A stretch of 64,000 bases of DNA, from NCBI GenBank assembly GCA_003546025.1, contig QPKB01000003.1:25705285-25769284 (forward strand). The letters run 5' to 3'. Shown here piece by piece: positions 13,725 to 26,270 of the stretch (within the stretch, counting starts at the first letter, position 1; each line of letters begins with the position of its first letter). Both the position numbers and the translations under genes were made by a program. This DNA is from Camphora micrantha (Eukaryota > Streptophyta > Magnoliopsida > Laurales > Lauraceae). Below the pieces are notes generated by a model. It was not told the origin of the DNA. It worked only from the letters and a program-made list of their open reading frames with translations, and ran no database searches.

Positions 13725-14270
13725 TAGGGTTGCAAACGGGTATCCGATTCTCCGATTACCCGGAAGTTCCGACTCGTAAAAAAATCGGGTCTAAAACCTA
13801 TTTTTAAGTTTCGATTCATAAACAGGCCCAGGTCCGGAATTACTTAATATAGGTTCCGATTGATTAACGGGTTTGGTCCGAATCCATATAGGTTCCGACC
13901 CGTAAACCCGAGACTCTGCATATGAGCCTTTGATATTGCAAATTGTACCTCAACATCAACTTTTTGGATATTTTTCTATATAATATTGGAGGTAGTAGAC
14001 TTAATGCATTGTTATAAGCTAAACGATATGCTTAATTTTTTTAAAAAAAAGTGAAGAATACATGAAAATTAGAATTGATTTTGGAACTAGATTTCAATTC
14101 TCTAAGTGGACATAGCTCTGGAACTGGATCTAGGATTTCCTATCGAACCGGGTCTGAAACAAACAAAACAAGTTTCGAGTCAAAATCGGATCCGGAACTG
14201 GAACAATTATTTAAAAGGGCGTCCAAATCCACTATAATTCCGATGTGGAACTTTTCTATTTACAACCCTA
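13725..14270. mobile_element. hAT-like MITE, second copy type
   Basis: A 546-bp segment that starts TAGGGTTGCAAACGGG and ends TTTACAACCCTA, matching the ends of the element at 2006-2394. The interior holds repeated GTTCCGA/GGGTCCG words. The flanking 8-mers are dissimilar, so the duplication has decayed or the outer ends are slightly different from those given. No transposase. Confidence 0.6.
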
Positions 14271-14706
14271 GTCCAATCCTTGCACCCCTGCCTCATTTTG
14301 AGTCATTCAGGTACTCGAGCATTTCAAGAGCTTGCTTTCAAAGTTTCATCCCTTGTGGGTGGTAGGGATCATACATAACAGACTGGATCAGTAGTGCACT
14401 GCGCCTAGGCTCAGCCCCGTTTATAAAGCTTAAACCCAGTTAAGATCGACAGAGACCCAAATATGTAGATAGACACTTCTTCCAAATGTGTAGATAGACA
14501 CTTCTTTTTCTTGTAGTATAGTTGATCTTGAGGGGTTAAGTGAGGGGAAGTTTTTTATGTGAGGTTTGACCACATGTATATTGGTGTAAAGTCAAGTCAA
14601 ATCTATACCCATGGAGCCTGCATGAATGCATGCCATGGGAAAAACGAGAATGAGTAAGGTAACTTGCGATTAGGGGTGGGTGGACCATAAGGTGATTTTA
14701 ATCAAA

Positions 14707-15659
14707 AACGTTTTTTTTTATATATACTCCCTAAGGTTTGTAGGATTTATAAATAAGTTTATGAGGTTTTAATATTTGTAAATATGTCCTTACCTTTTAT
14801 TTTCAATACCTTTCATTTCCCCAAAATCAATATTTCTAGCAAGAATGAGCAGCCACCATGAGATTTGTGTTGGATTTTTATATAAATGACAACGTTGCCC
14901 TGACATCCAACAAATAAAAAAATGAGTATATTATTATTTACAAAATTATCATAATATTATCTGAAGTACAAATGATTTCTCTCAACAACTCTCTTATGCA
15001 TATGACTAGGGGTAGACCAAGGTATAAGGGCTGGGGGACTGAAGCCCCCACCCATATCTGAGAAAAGTTTAAAATTCCCTCCTCCCTCTGTAAATATTCT
15101 TAAAACTAATATGGTTTTTTTCATTTGCCCCTTTCCCTAATATTTCTTTTACATAGAGTCAAACAACCCCCCTCGCAAATTCTAAAAATTAATATTTTCT
15201 TTTACATTTGTCCGTTCCCCCAATATTTCTTTGACACTCCTACACATGAAGCATAATCAAGTATTTTGAAACTTTCATCAATCCAACAGTGGGTCATGTA
15301 TGGATTGAATAAATCATTACCAGTTATAAGTACATGTGGTGATTATCGTCATGATCAATTTGAATTTAATGAAATAAGCCTTATATTGATAAAAAAAAAT
15401 TATATAAGGCTATTCTCTCCCACTAAAGTGCAATTGATAACGTCATCAATCCAAGCTTTTGAAATTATGCATATAATGATAAAAGTGATGGAAAAAAGTG
15501 TCATTTCACTATAAAAACCTATGGTGGTTGGAAGACTATTTATTTTGTGGACACGAGAAGTATTAAAATGAAAATACAGGGGCATATTTGCAAATACTAA
15601 AAACCTCAGGGGCCTATTTACAAATCTTATAAATTTTAGGAGGTATATACAAAAAGCTC
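14707..15659. mobile_element. non-autonomous MULE-like element with long TIRs
   Basis: A 953-bp element with imperfect terminal inverted repeats of about 80 bp (about 14710-14790 against 15575-15659). Both arms carry TATATAC-CTCC, TTTGTAAATA and a GAGGTTTTNAATATTTGNAAATATG block. The 10-mer TTTAATCAAA sits exactly outside both ends (14697-14706 and 15660-15669), consistent with a Mutator-type 9-10-bp target-site duplication. No transposase gene is inside. Confidence 0.75.
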
Positions 15660-15669
15660 TTTAATCAAA

Positions 15670-16447
15670 TAACCCTGACTATTTGTTTGTAGGATATTTA
15701 AGAATTTCTATTGGGGAATCAATTCCCCCAATTAATGTCTTTCGTTTGGCTATCCATTGCTACCAAAATCTAGAGGCCTCGGTAGACGGTGTACAAATAC
15801 TTTTCAATACTCCCCTTAGAGAGTGGAACCCACTCCTCAACATTAATAACACACAAATTAAATAGAAAAATTCAAATGCTCGGAATAACAACATGTCATT
15901 CCTTACTATCAGAATTTTTGCCTCGAATTCTTGCAAAATAAATGCTGAGGCAAATTTTAATAAAGTTCCAACCCTTTAGATAAAGTGATTTTCCTTTTCT
16001 TTAACCCAACAATTTATACTATTTTTTTTTATACTATATAGTCCAAACATTTTAAAGTTGATTGATCATGCCTGAGAAATTATCGGCCATCCGATGAGCT
16101 CAACGTCAACCCTTTGATCAATGATTTACTTATATATAAAGGAAGCAAACCAACATTCAACATTCAACGTTAAGAAAGGTCAAATGCTGGGGCAGCCCAT
16201 CCTCTTAAGATAACAACCCAGCAACGTACGGTGTGACTCACCAAATTAGACCTGGATTACCATTTTGTCAATGGGAGATTACCAATTTGTATGTTCTACA
16301 TCTACTTGTTGAAAATAAGAAGAGGAGAATACATGCATGTTGAAAATAGTAAGAGAAGAATACATGCATGCAAGCATTACATTGACCTGGCCATTGAAAG
16401 TATGAACACAAAACAAGAGAATTATAACACATATAAAACCGATTGCG
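15670..16447. other. intergenic, no gene recognised
   Basis: Non-coding AT-rich DNA. No feature could be supported. Confidence 0.55.
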
Positions 16448-16790
16448 GCTCTCCTAAGCTTAAGTTTATGATAAAATTTCGTAAGTTCATGCTTGAAGGG
16501 CCCACCTCTGGTCCATCCAAATGGGCCAAACACATGATCCTCTTAAATCGTACATGTCTACTAACTTTCGGTCAGATTCGAATTTATTGGACTGTTGGAT
16601 CGACTATAGATCGTTCCAAATGTATTGTTGATGATTAAACTTTTAGGCCCATATGGAAATGATAGAATTCACGGTTGATGCTGATTTTTTGCAGAGAGTA
16701 AGATCTCAGGGAGTCCTTGAAATTTCCCCTATCCCCGTCTCCATGTGGGTCCCCAGGTGGGCCCCACCACATACTTGAGCTTAGGAGAGC
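16448..16790. mobile_element. MITE with 17-bp TIRs, copy 1
   Basis: A 343-bp element bounded by GCTCTCCTAAGCTTAAG and, inverted, GCTCTCCTAAGCTCAAG (16 of 17 identical). Its interior is clearly related to 45900-46278: shared blocks include TGGTCCATCCAAATGG and TGGACTGTTGGATCGACTAT. No target-site duplication is obvious, so the superfamily is not assigned. Confidence 0.75.
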
Positions 16791-19766
16791 TGGCCCTTAT
16801 AAAAACATTGTTAGACGTGTGGGTCTGAGCTATGTAGACTCCTGGGATAAATTAAATGCTTAGGAGTTTCATTTTTCTGTTTGTACTAATTCTTATTTAA
16901 ATAAGATTAGGTGACTTGATCTTGTTGCAAGGATGTGGAGAATCTAAAGGCGGCTCTAATTAATAAAAGGGCAAACTCTTGCGCCGAAGGTACTATATAT
17001 ATATATATATATACATTTTTTGATGCTTACTTTGGATTGCTCTGGATCCAAGATATAAAATTCAATACAGTCTAAGTAACAAATGCAAAATAATAATGAT
17101 ATTAACTACATGAAATCTTCCATTGTTAATGAAAAAAGTAAGTATATATAAGAAGTGAAACCTTCTACATCATACAATAATAGTATCATTCTTTCTGTCA
17201 TGGAAGGCCCTCGCTGATGCAATCATGAGTTTGGGGATTGAGTCATGTTTGTTACCAACAGGGCAGGCCCAGGTGATAACCAACTGGGGCGGTCGCCCCG
17301 GATGGGATCAAGAAATCTCCTAAACCTTCAATGAGCCCCTAATCATGCCCCACATATTTCAAAAAGTCCGCCCCACTTGATACAGTCTTGTATTGCTATC
17401 TAGCAAGATAAGTATTGGAGTGGTGTTGCATTGCAATCTTGCCGGTTGCCATGTATTGGAGTAGTCTTATATTGCCATGTATTGGAGTCTTGTAGTTGTC
17501 GTGCAGTCTTGCAAGATCAGTAAAGAATACAAGTTGGAGAGAGAGAGAAATAGAGTTTTGTGTTGGGCTAGACTTTACTTTATTGGAGAAGTTGAAATAG
17601 AAATATATAAAAATAGATTAAATGAGAATTGGGTGTTGTAAAAGAAGAAGTTCTTTTATTAAGAGAATGGATAATTGGAAAATGAGAGATTAATATTGAA
17701 AGGGAGAATGGTGTGCTTGTTTTATAGAAGAGAGATTTGTAGATAATTAAAATGTCATAAATACATGGAATTCTTGTTTGCTTTATATGTGTTAAGTGTG
17801 ACATCTATGTTTTCTTGATTTGGTGATATTAGGTGAGCATTTTGAATAAATTAGAGTTTCCTTGGATTCCACAATCCATGGTGGTTGTGTCATGTTATTG
17901 TCATTCTCAATCCTTTAATTTCTCATTTACATAGAGGTTGCCTCCTTTTTTTTTTTTTTTTCTTGTAAAAGAAAGTAGTTAGCAACAAAATTATAGAAAT
18001 TGAGCTTTAACTATTTATTTATTCTTCTTCTTTTTCATCTTTTTTTAATTTTTTTTTCTTGTAAAGGGAAGTAGTTAGCAACAAAATTATAGTAATTGAG
18101 CTTTAACAATTTATTTCTTCTTCTTCTTCTTCTTCTTTTTTTCTTTTTGAACCATAATATGATGTTTATGATTATACTAGCAAAAACTTAGCCCTGTCCA
18201 AATAAAATTTCTAAGTCCGCCGCTGATTATCAATCACAGAAAAAAAATGATGATGATGAACTTCTTTAAAGGCAATGTTTGTTACAATAGAGCTAGCATA
18301 ACTCTATATCAATACCTGATACTGTTGCTTTTGATCGAGATGATATGCCAAAGAAGTTCACCTAAGTACAATGGACACATAAATGGGGTAAAAATACAAA
18401 GTACCACATCTCTTGAAGTCGACCGAAATGATATTTTACATAATTAATTTTTCTTTTACTTATTTTACACACATATATATTTTGTATTCCTTATATTTTC
18501 CTAAAATATAATTCCAAGAAAGTTATTAGAATGGATTAAGTCTATATTTATCAAATTTTTTATTTATATAATACATATATATTATGTTATATTTTTTTTA
18601 AAATATAATTAATTGTGAGAAATTTTATAGAAATTCTAAAAAAGAGGTAAAGTGAAATGAAGTCCAAAATAATATTGATAACTATGTGTTTGTGGGGAGT
18701 CTTAAAAGGAGGAATACTTCAAGAGAAGTTGCCAAAATGACAGAACAATGGGCGCAAAAATCACGAAACGAAATATTTGATTTTGGCGGGAAGGTTTGGT
18801 GAGATCGTAGGAGACGTGCGCTCTTTCCGATAAGATTGAGAGCTGGCGCGACTTTTTGATCAATAATCGCCGATTTGGTTGCCAGAGAGTAAATACTAAT
18901 AAATAGCCAGCATGCAACACGCCACGTAGCATATTCCCATTCCCCATTGCCCGCCGCGGTTTCGAGATGCTGCGTTGAAACAATTCAATGCTAGACACGG
19001 CAGATTTCTGCACCAACCTTTTCAAACAGTAGACACGTGGCCTGTCTATGGACCCCATTGGCTAAACCTGCCCAATATCAGATTCAATTAATTTTGCTAG
19101 GGATTCCGATCCATTTGCCATCATATTCTGAACGGCCTGGATGTGGATACTATTTGATGATATTTGGGGCCATTTTATTTGCATGCATTTTTCTCTCTCC
19201 CTCTCTTTTTAGTGAATTAGTGGAGAGAATATGAACCCATCTAAAAATAGCCAATAGCTTAACTGACATGATTTTTCTCTTTATTTAGTAGAAAGTATTA
19301 ACACAATAGCCCCAAGGAAAGATTATTAAAATTTTGATGGGTTATGGATATAAAATTGTGATATAGATGAGATTTTAAATTTTCTATAATTTAAATTATT
19401 GGGTTGATGACTAAGTATTAATTTTTCAATGTCTCTTATTCAATTTTCGTTAATGGTCATTTTTTAATATTCTCCTTTGTTTTTAACTTTCTTTAGTTCT
19501 AACTGCTTTTAGAAATACAAAGAATCAGAATTCATGGGAATTCAGTTACTTGAAGTAAACAGGCCCTTGACTTTAGCTGAAAAATATTTAATTTAAGGCT
19601 GAATCCATTTAGGAGTTTTTACTTTATATGCATTGGATGTGGAAAATGGATTTTATGCATGTAAATGTTACATATGTAAATGTTGCACATTAGAAACACA
19701 ATACATCAACAATTACTATGATTGTCGCAGTTACTATTTTTGTACGAGTAAATCGATGCATCCAAC
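16791..19766. other. intergenic, no gene recognised; (TA)n and a local duplication
   Basis: Contains a (TA)n run near 16992-17013. It also contains a tandem duplication of about 95 bp, about 17960-18035 and 18056-18130, sharing GTAGTTAGCAACAAAATTAT, followed by a (TTC)n run. The minus-strand frame at 18702-19058 (118 codons) has no recognisable domain and I do not call it a gene. Confidence 0.5.
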
Positions 19767-20059
19767 TAGGGGTGCTCATGGCTGGGCCAGCTTGATCCAG
19801 GCCCAATCCACCTTGGGTCAGGCTTGGATTAAGTCCCAAAGCTGGCCTAGCCCAACCCATGTAAAAATAAAAGTGTGATTTAATTTAATTAGTCCAAGCA
19901 ATTACTTGAATTCCCATAGAGTTTATAAAAAACACGGTTTAGCCCGGCTTAGTTGATTAAATGGGCGGGTTTGAGCTTAACTTTTACGGCCTGAGTCGGG
20001 CCAGGCCTGGATATACCTTAGCCCGGCTCAGCCCTACCCAAGAGCGCCCCCACCCCCAA
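19767..20059. mobile_element. possible hAT-like remnant, GC-rich
   Basis: Starts TAGGGGTGCTCATGG and ends near a degraded inverse (AAGAGCGCCCCCACCCCCA). It holds repeated GGCCCAGC/GCCCGGCT words that contrast with the AT-rich surroundings. A related start, TAGAGGTGTTCATGG, occurs near 34314. No duplication of the target site was found. Confidence 0.35.
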
Positions 20060-20907
20060 TAGAGATGTCAAATGGGGACAATCAACAGCTGTGGCACGAC
20101 CCAGGGCATGGGTTGTGATAGGTTGCCGTGCCAGGCACAATTGGGCACGGCCCGAGGAACGGTCGTACTGGTCCGTCATGCCATGCACAGTTGGTAGGAT
20201 TGGGCACTGATCCATAGCAGTGAAAACTATATAGATTCAATTTTATCGAAGGGTCCCGTGTGTGAATGGTTCAGATGTATTATAAAATCAACCTCTCTAT
20301 ATTCTCTCATTATGTATTCCTCACCCTATAATGAGAGAGATGGATTAAATATTTTTCATATAGGACTTAAAGACCTAAACTTAAGATTAAATTGGTGTTT
20401 TGAACGCTCTCATGGTTTGTTATATATTAAACTCGGTCGTAGATGTGAAACCCCTTCTTTAATGGGCAAGACTGAATTAGTTCTAGTCCTCTCAAGTTAA
20501 AAAAAGGAAAAAATGAAAACCCAGCAAGCCGGCCCTAAATTGAGGCTGGAATATATACATATAAATTATAGCAGCCGTTATCCCATGCATGCGCTCCATG
20601 TGCACCACGCTATGAGGCCCACCATCTGGCCCACATGGGGATGGGGCTGGTTTGACTTATAGATCTACTTTTGGCCCTCCTAAAAACAAAAAATAGTCTC
20701 GTTCAATCATTTAAACCCTTTTATCTACAACTAATAGAATTTTACGATCTAAAATGGGTACACAATCAATCAAACGGTACATCTTAATGGATGCAAGCCC
20801 AAGGGATGCGTGACCATAATATTTTTATGGGTCTAGTTGGATGAACCATTAGGTAAGGCCTACAATAAGTGTGCACAATTTGCATTGTGTGCATAAGATA
20901 ATTTTTG

Positions 20908-21081
20908 CAACTTGAAGAGTAACTCAGTTGACCTATGACCACGATTTACACCCATAGATTAAGTGTTCGAAACTGTACTACCACACTGAGATCACATGGG
21001 ATTTACCAGGCTCCTTTAGGCCTGTAGGGGTTATTCTGGTTCAAAGGATTATGACACCCTCCGTTATGAGAAAAAAAAAAG
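20908..21081 (+). mobile_element. tRNA-derived SINE, plus strand
   Basis: Has a pol III A-box-like word TAACTCAGTTGACC (20920-20933), a B-box-like word GTGTTCGAAACTG (20963-20975) about 30 bp further on, and an A10 tail at 21071-21080. This order and spacing are those of tRNA-derived SINEs. A second SINE on the other strand begins about 20 bp downstream, tail to tail. Confidence 0.6.
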
Positions 21082-21102
21082 AAGATAATTTCTGCTTCTT
21101 TT

Positions 21103-21330
21103 CATTTTTTTACTATCAGAGGGTTCCTAATCCTTTGGGCTAGACTAATCCCTTTGGGCCCAGAGGAAAGCCGGGAAAATACCTCTATAACCCAAGATGG
21201 TAGCACTAGTGAACTCAACATTCGATTCCTAAAAAAGGAGGAACCGAGAGTCGATACCAAAACCTCTAAATCCAGAAGAAGAGGGAACCGTAATTCTGAC
21301 CACTCGGCCAACCCGTTGGGGTTAATTTCT
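21103..21330 (-). mobile_element. tRNA-derived SINE, minus strand
   Basis: Read on the minus strand: an A-box-like GGTTGGCCGAGTGGTC near 21297-21313, a B-box-like GGAATCGAATGTTGAG (plus coordinates 21214-21229), then the family 3' end GGAACC-CTCTGATA and an A-rich tail (poly(T) on plus, 21103-21111). The last block recurs in the SINE at 51272-51455. Confidence 0.55.
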
Positions 21331-21445
21331 ATATAAATATAGCTACCATATTTACTATACTTAAAATTCATATCACATTATATGGTTCAAACATTTTAAT
21401 ATTCTAAAAATCGTCTGTGATCTGGACCCTGAATTAAAAAAAGTT
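21115..21445. repeat. dispersed repeat, copy A (partner at 34600-34906)
   Basis: About 300 bp shared at high identity with 34600-34906, from CCGGGAAAAT/CCGAGAAAAC through GGTAGCACTAGTGAACTCAA to CTGGACCCTGAATTAAAAAA. The shared part runs beyond the 5' end of the SINE, so both places descend from one larger repeat or a segmental copy. Confidence 0.8.
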
Positions 21446-24400
21446 GGGTCCAACATATTTTACATAGGCAATACCTTTTCGTATATTCCGGGTCGTACAT
21501 ACGACCGGTTCCTGTCTTATCGTAACAGTCTCCACCGGCCACAAATAAGAGAAAACGACTGCGGTACAGTAATCCGCGTGCCATTGATCATTGTTGGGGT
21601 ACTAGAGTAGAGTAGAGTAGAGTAGGGTAGGGACCCTCCAGCTCCAATGTTATCGTGGAACGTGGCACCAGCACTTTCTCACTGTCTCGCATTCTGAGAG
21701 CTCCTGGGCCCTGGCCCTTCACCTTGTGGCTCTGACTCATTTTGAAATATGCCATGGCAATATGGCATCGATAGCTCACTCGTACGGACCGTGTGTACAC
21801 TCGAGTGAGTCGTATGGTTTTGTCTTCCTTTCCTGTGATCACACATGCGTGGTCCACGTTATAAATGGAGGACTTGTTTTTCATTGAAGGAGACGTTTGA
21901 GATGATATCCGATAGATTTGGGGATGTTCAACTTATGGGACCACTTAGATGTGGTTTTTTTTCCTTATCAATTACGGAGTGGGGGCACATAACAGAGTGT
22001 CCATCTTGTCCTTCGATATAATACCCTCGTTTGTTAATTTATTTTTAAAATAAAGTGGGGTGAAGTGAAATAAAAAAAATGAATAAAATATAAGTGAATT
22101 ATGATGATATTTTATTTTTAGTTATTTGTGATGGAATATTTTTGACTTTTTGTATGGGGAAATGAAGTTTTTTTGTCTTTTAGTGAGTAAATGTAGTTTG
22201 ATTTCTAACTTTTTTTTAGAAAAGATTGAGGGAATTTTGGTAAAAAATGCTTTTGATGGGATGTTTAACTTGACTTCACTCTACTTGCCCAGTGATCTTT
22301 TCACTTCATATTTTTTAAAGTTCAATCCAGTGGTGGATAAGGATTTGATGAGAGTAAAACTGGGTCCGGGCCAGGTGAACCATCATGGGGATAATCGTGT
22401 GAAATGCCTGCACTAATCAAAAGTAGGCACATGTGGCCCCACGGAGCTAGACGGGATATGACAGCCCAATTTCAAGGCTCAATAAATATATTCTTTAAAG
22501 TAAAAAAAAAAAAAAATTCAAAAAGATCGCGTCCAGGTGAAATTATATAGTCATAGTGCTATTGGTCAAGTTGGAATGGGCTTGCAATTCAAATAGCAAG
22601 TATGAATATAGCTCAAATAAAAAGAAAAAAAACATTCAAAATTACTAACCTCATCCTAACCCTAAATAAATCGGTTATGAAGACCGAAATCACCAAGTTG
22701 GATAAAATGAATTGCCACCCTTGACCGGAGCGAAATTCATTTTGTCCAAATTTATGTTGAGTCCACATGTGGGTGTTAACATCTTAATACCCCTCTCCTT
22801 TTTTTTCTCCCCAACATAAATAAATGATCTGACCATTTTTGTGCATACTAACTAGGGTCAATATGTCTAACATACTAAATGCCGAAAGTGTTCCATCCCT
22901 TTGGATCAAACTAGTCCCTACATCATTGGAACTCATTATCTTAGTTAAAGAAACTAAAAATTTTAGGTGGAACTGATTTTTTAGGAGGATCTCCAAGTGC
23001 CTTTCAAGTGGGTGTGACCAGTTTTCTCCTTAAGCATGCCACATGTCACCATTCTCATAAAGAACATGTTTTGAACCTAACTTGGAACCTTTTTCATCAA
23101 GAGGCAAGAGCCAGGTTGGGTGCAAGGCAGGACAAATGTGACTGGAGAGTATTGCCATCCCTACTAAGATTAGGGCAAGCAGAGGTAAATGTGTCAATTG
23201 CCCATTTAGCTAGCTATGATTTCATGCCAAACCTAAAAAACATCTAATTAAAATCCCACATCTTAGGTAAGTGGGAGGGTCTACATGTAATGTAAGGCAT
23301 ATGTGCATAAAATACACATAAATTGAATATATAAGAATTCGTAGTCAAATAAGCTCAACAAAAAGATTATTAAGAAGTGTCGGGTGAAAGATGTAAGGTC
23401 GTAATTGAGACAAGACTTTGACTTTCTTAGAATTTGAATTGCTAGGTCCATGACTGGATATTCATTTTTCATCTTCTCTTAATCAATTTCCCTTAAATGG
23501 GAGTCTGTTTGATGATTATTTCTAGATATATTCCTTTGGTTCTTTATTTTGAAATATTCCTTTGGTTCTTTATTTTGAAAAAAACTTATATCTAGAAATA
23601 GGAAGTGTTAGGACCCCTGTGATTTCAATTACATGAAACAATAAGCTGTGCACGGCCAAGCCCATCAACCTATACATATATAAAAAAGGCTGGCACTGGT
23701 TGAAAACTCAAAACTTAGCAAGAGCCAACTTGTATTTAATATTCTTTCTGGGCCTTGACCTACTTAAAATGTCAAAATTCAGTACTAATTAACATAATTA
23801 AGGAAGGAAGACACTTTTACTATTTCCATCTTCTTTCTTCTTTCTGAATACATGAAAGAGTCTCTGAGTGAAGAGTGAGTTAACCATGTAGTAATTGACT
23901 CAAGCCCTGATAACCAAAAATCCCATTAAGAACCCAAAAATTTCCCACTCTGTTAAGTTCAGGGCTAATAAAAAGTTGACTTGGCTGAAATTGACCAATC
24001 TGGCCAAGCATTCAAACTATGGATCTAACCGAGTTTCAACACATTGGAGCTTAAAGTCAAGTCAAATGCCTTTAAAGTGGGGGCTGGGGACCTTCAGAAA
24101 CTCCTTATTGGCCTATGAGTTCATCCTCATTTATGCTATTTAATAACACCAACTAGATGGTTGAAATCTGGGTCCAAGCTAAGCCTCCATCCAACACACT
24201 TTCATTGCTATATATACCTCCACTGTTTTACCATTAATTTGTCCTGTAGTGATTAGCAAAAAGGGTTGGGACCAGATTATTGGGTTCAGGAAGGTGACCA
24301 AGGTGGCATTGCCTTTTACTGATTCTCTTGGGAATATTCTATCAAAAACAGAAACAAAATTCTCTTGGGATTAAGGGCAAACATGTGAAAAGTGACATCC

Positions 24401-25046
24401 CTTGGCTCAACTTGGCTCACATGTGATGTTTTAACATAAGTTATTAGAAAATTATGTATAACCAATTAGTGGGCAGGGTTTGCTTTTGGTTGGTTTCATG
24501 GTTTTTAGTTATTATCAACACAATAATATATAATAAACATTAGCCTTTCATTTTCTTTCCTTTTTGTAATTGATTATCATAAAAACTTTTTGTTTTTTAA
24601 GTTAGGATTGTCACTTGCCTGATTGCCTCAATAATAATCTTTTCTTTCCTTTATTAGGGTTCAAACCTTGATCTTTCTTGAAGCAGGCCCGTGCCTTACC
24701 ACTGCCCTAATAAAGAGCTTGTGCATGCTTAATACATACTGGCCCCATAACCCGTGCTCAGCATGGTATCTCCATGCACTGCAAAATGAATAATCACATA
24801 TAGGACAAGTTGGATAGAATAGAAATAGAGAAATTGGAGTTAAAGGGATATAGTTATATAGAAACAACTGAAACATGAGTGGTTTAATGAAAAAAATGAG
24901 TTGGTAATTGCATGAGTAGTTACAAAACCTTCGGTCTAAATTATAGCCAACGGTCAAAATTAAAGCCAAAACCTCCTAGCTTAATATATTATAATTACTT
25001 CACTTGATACGTAGCCTAACTAGATGCATGAAAATCATTGGATCTT
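21446..25046. other. intergenic, no gene recognised
   Basis: No convincing gene. It contains an AGAGT pentanucleotide run near 21605-21630 and a tiny foldback at 23517-23600. In the foldback a perfect 14-bp inverted repeat (TATTTCTAGATATA) flanks two copies of a 29-bp unit containing TTCCTTTGGTTCTTTATTTT. Open frames here are short and without domain resemblance. Confidence 0.55.
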
Positions 25047-25165
25047 TTTTTTTTTTTTTCGTTTTTTTTTTCTTATGGAGGGTTTCCAACCCTTTGGACT
25101 AGACTAATCCCTTCAGGCTGCAGAGAGAAGCTGGGTAAATTCCTTGGATTGCAAGAAAGGCCTTG
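25047..25165 (-). mobile_element. SINE 3' fragment
   Basis: A poly(T) block at about 25048-25070 is followed by GGAGGGTTTCCAACCCTTTGG and ACTAGACTAATCCCTTC, the 3' region shared with the SINEs at 21103 and 51272. The promoter-bearing 5' half is missing or unrecognisable. Confidence 0.55.
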
Positions 25166-25726
25166 TCGAGGATTAAAGTAAGGGTCCAAGTGGACACAAT
25201 TTGATGATCATAACTACTCAATTAAAGGGTCTTATGACTAATATTTAACAAGTTTTATAGGTGCAAATACAACCGCCAAAACGCTGAGGGCCTCTTAGAT
25301 CGTGCACATGTGGGAGGTCATTCATTAGTCTATAACAAGATCTACTAAATCTTCCTGAACCCCAGTGATCTGCATGCATTATCTGCCTTTCCAATGAACC
25401 TAACATGCCATTTTTGAGTCTTCACCTTTGTACTTCAATTTTAGCCACTTCTAGAAATATATATTTCTTAGAAGTCTTGAGAATTCTCTTCATGCAAACA
25501 ATGGGGCCTTAAAAATGTACATAATTTTAGCTACTTTCAACCCGACCCATTTCCATCTTTCATGGGTCTGAGTTAAAGAGCTGGACCGCCCAAACCATAC
25601 AGTTTAAGATGGGTCAGCTCCAGCTAATTTTTCTGGTGTCCTCTTTTTTGCATGGATTTGCAACATGTTACTAGTACTTATATAACACATTTGAGTCCAG
25701 ATCCTTGGTTTTGTTGAAACAGGGAA

Positions 25727-26270
25727 TAGGGCTGTCAATCGTGTCGTCTTAACGAATTCAGGTTACGGGTTAATGAATTCGGGTTAAAATCACCTCAACC
25801 CGTGCACAACTCGTTTACTTAACAGGTCAAAAAATCTAACCCGAACACGACCCGTTAATTTAACGGGTTACATGACCCAACCCATTAACCCGTTAAGTAA
25901 TTAAGTAATTTCAAAAGTTAAAAGAAAATCCATACAAAAATATATAAGGAGAAAAATATATAAGCCACACGAAACTTTTAGTGAGGATCTCGATTGGATC
26001 CCACCTAAAGCCCACTATAAAACAATAAATTTTAGTTTCTTCTTTATGAATATAAATTACTTCTAGCTACACTTAGGGATTAAAAAAAATTAAAGGATTA
26101 AGCGGGTTGTTAACGGGTTACTGGTTTAATTCATACATGACCCGTTAATTTAACGTGTTAACGAGTCCAACTCGTTAACGATCCAAACCCATTAAGGGCC
26201 CACCCGAATTCATTAATATCGTGTGGGTTCGTATCGTGTTAACGGGTAGTGTGACATTTTAACAACCCTA
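25727..26270. mobile_element. hAT non-autonomous element with near-perfect TSD
   Basis: A 544-bp element with ends TAGGGCTGTCAA and, inverted, TAGGGTTGTTAA (10 of 12). Eight-base flanks acagggaa (25719-25726) and acagggag (26271-26278) match at 7 of 8 positions, as expected for hAT. The interior repeats TTAACGGGTTA-type words on both strands. It has no open frame. Confidence 0.85.

Noticed and set aside
18702..19058. 118-codon open frame on the minus strand
   Set aside because: No domain, no conserved-looking motif, no gene context.
20920..20975. A functional tRNA gene
   Set aside because: Only A- and B-box-like words followed by a poly(A) tail; no cloverleaf, so a SINE is the better reading.
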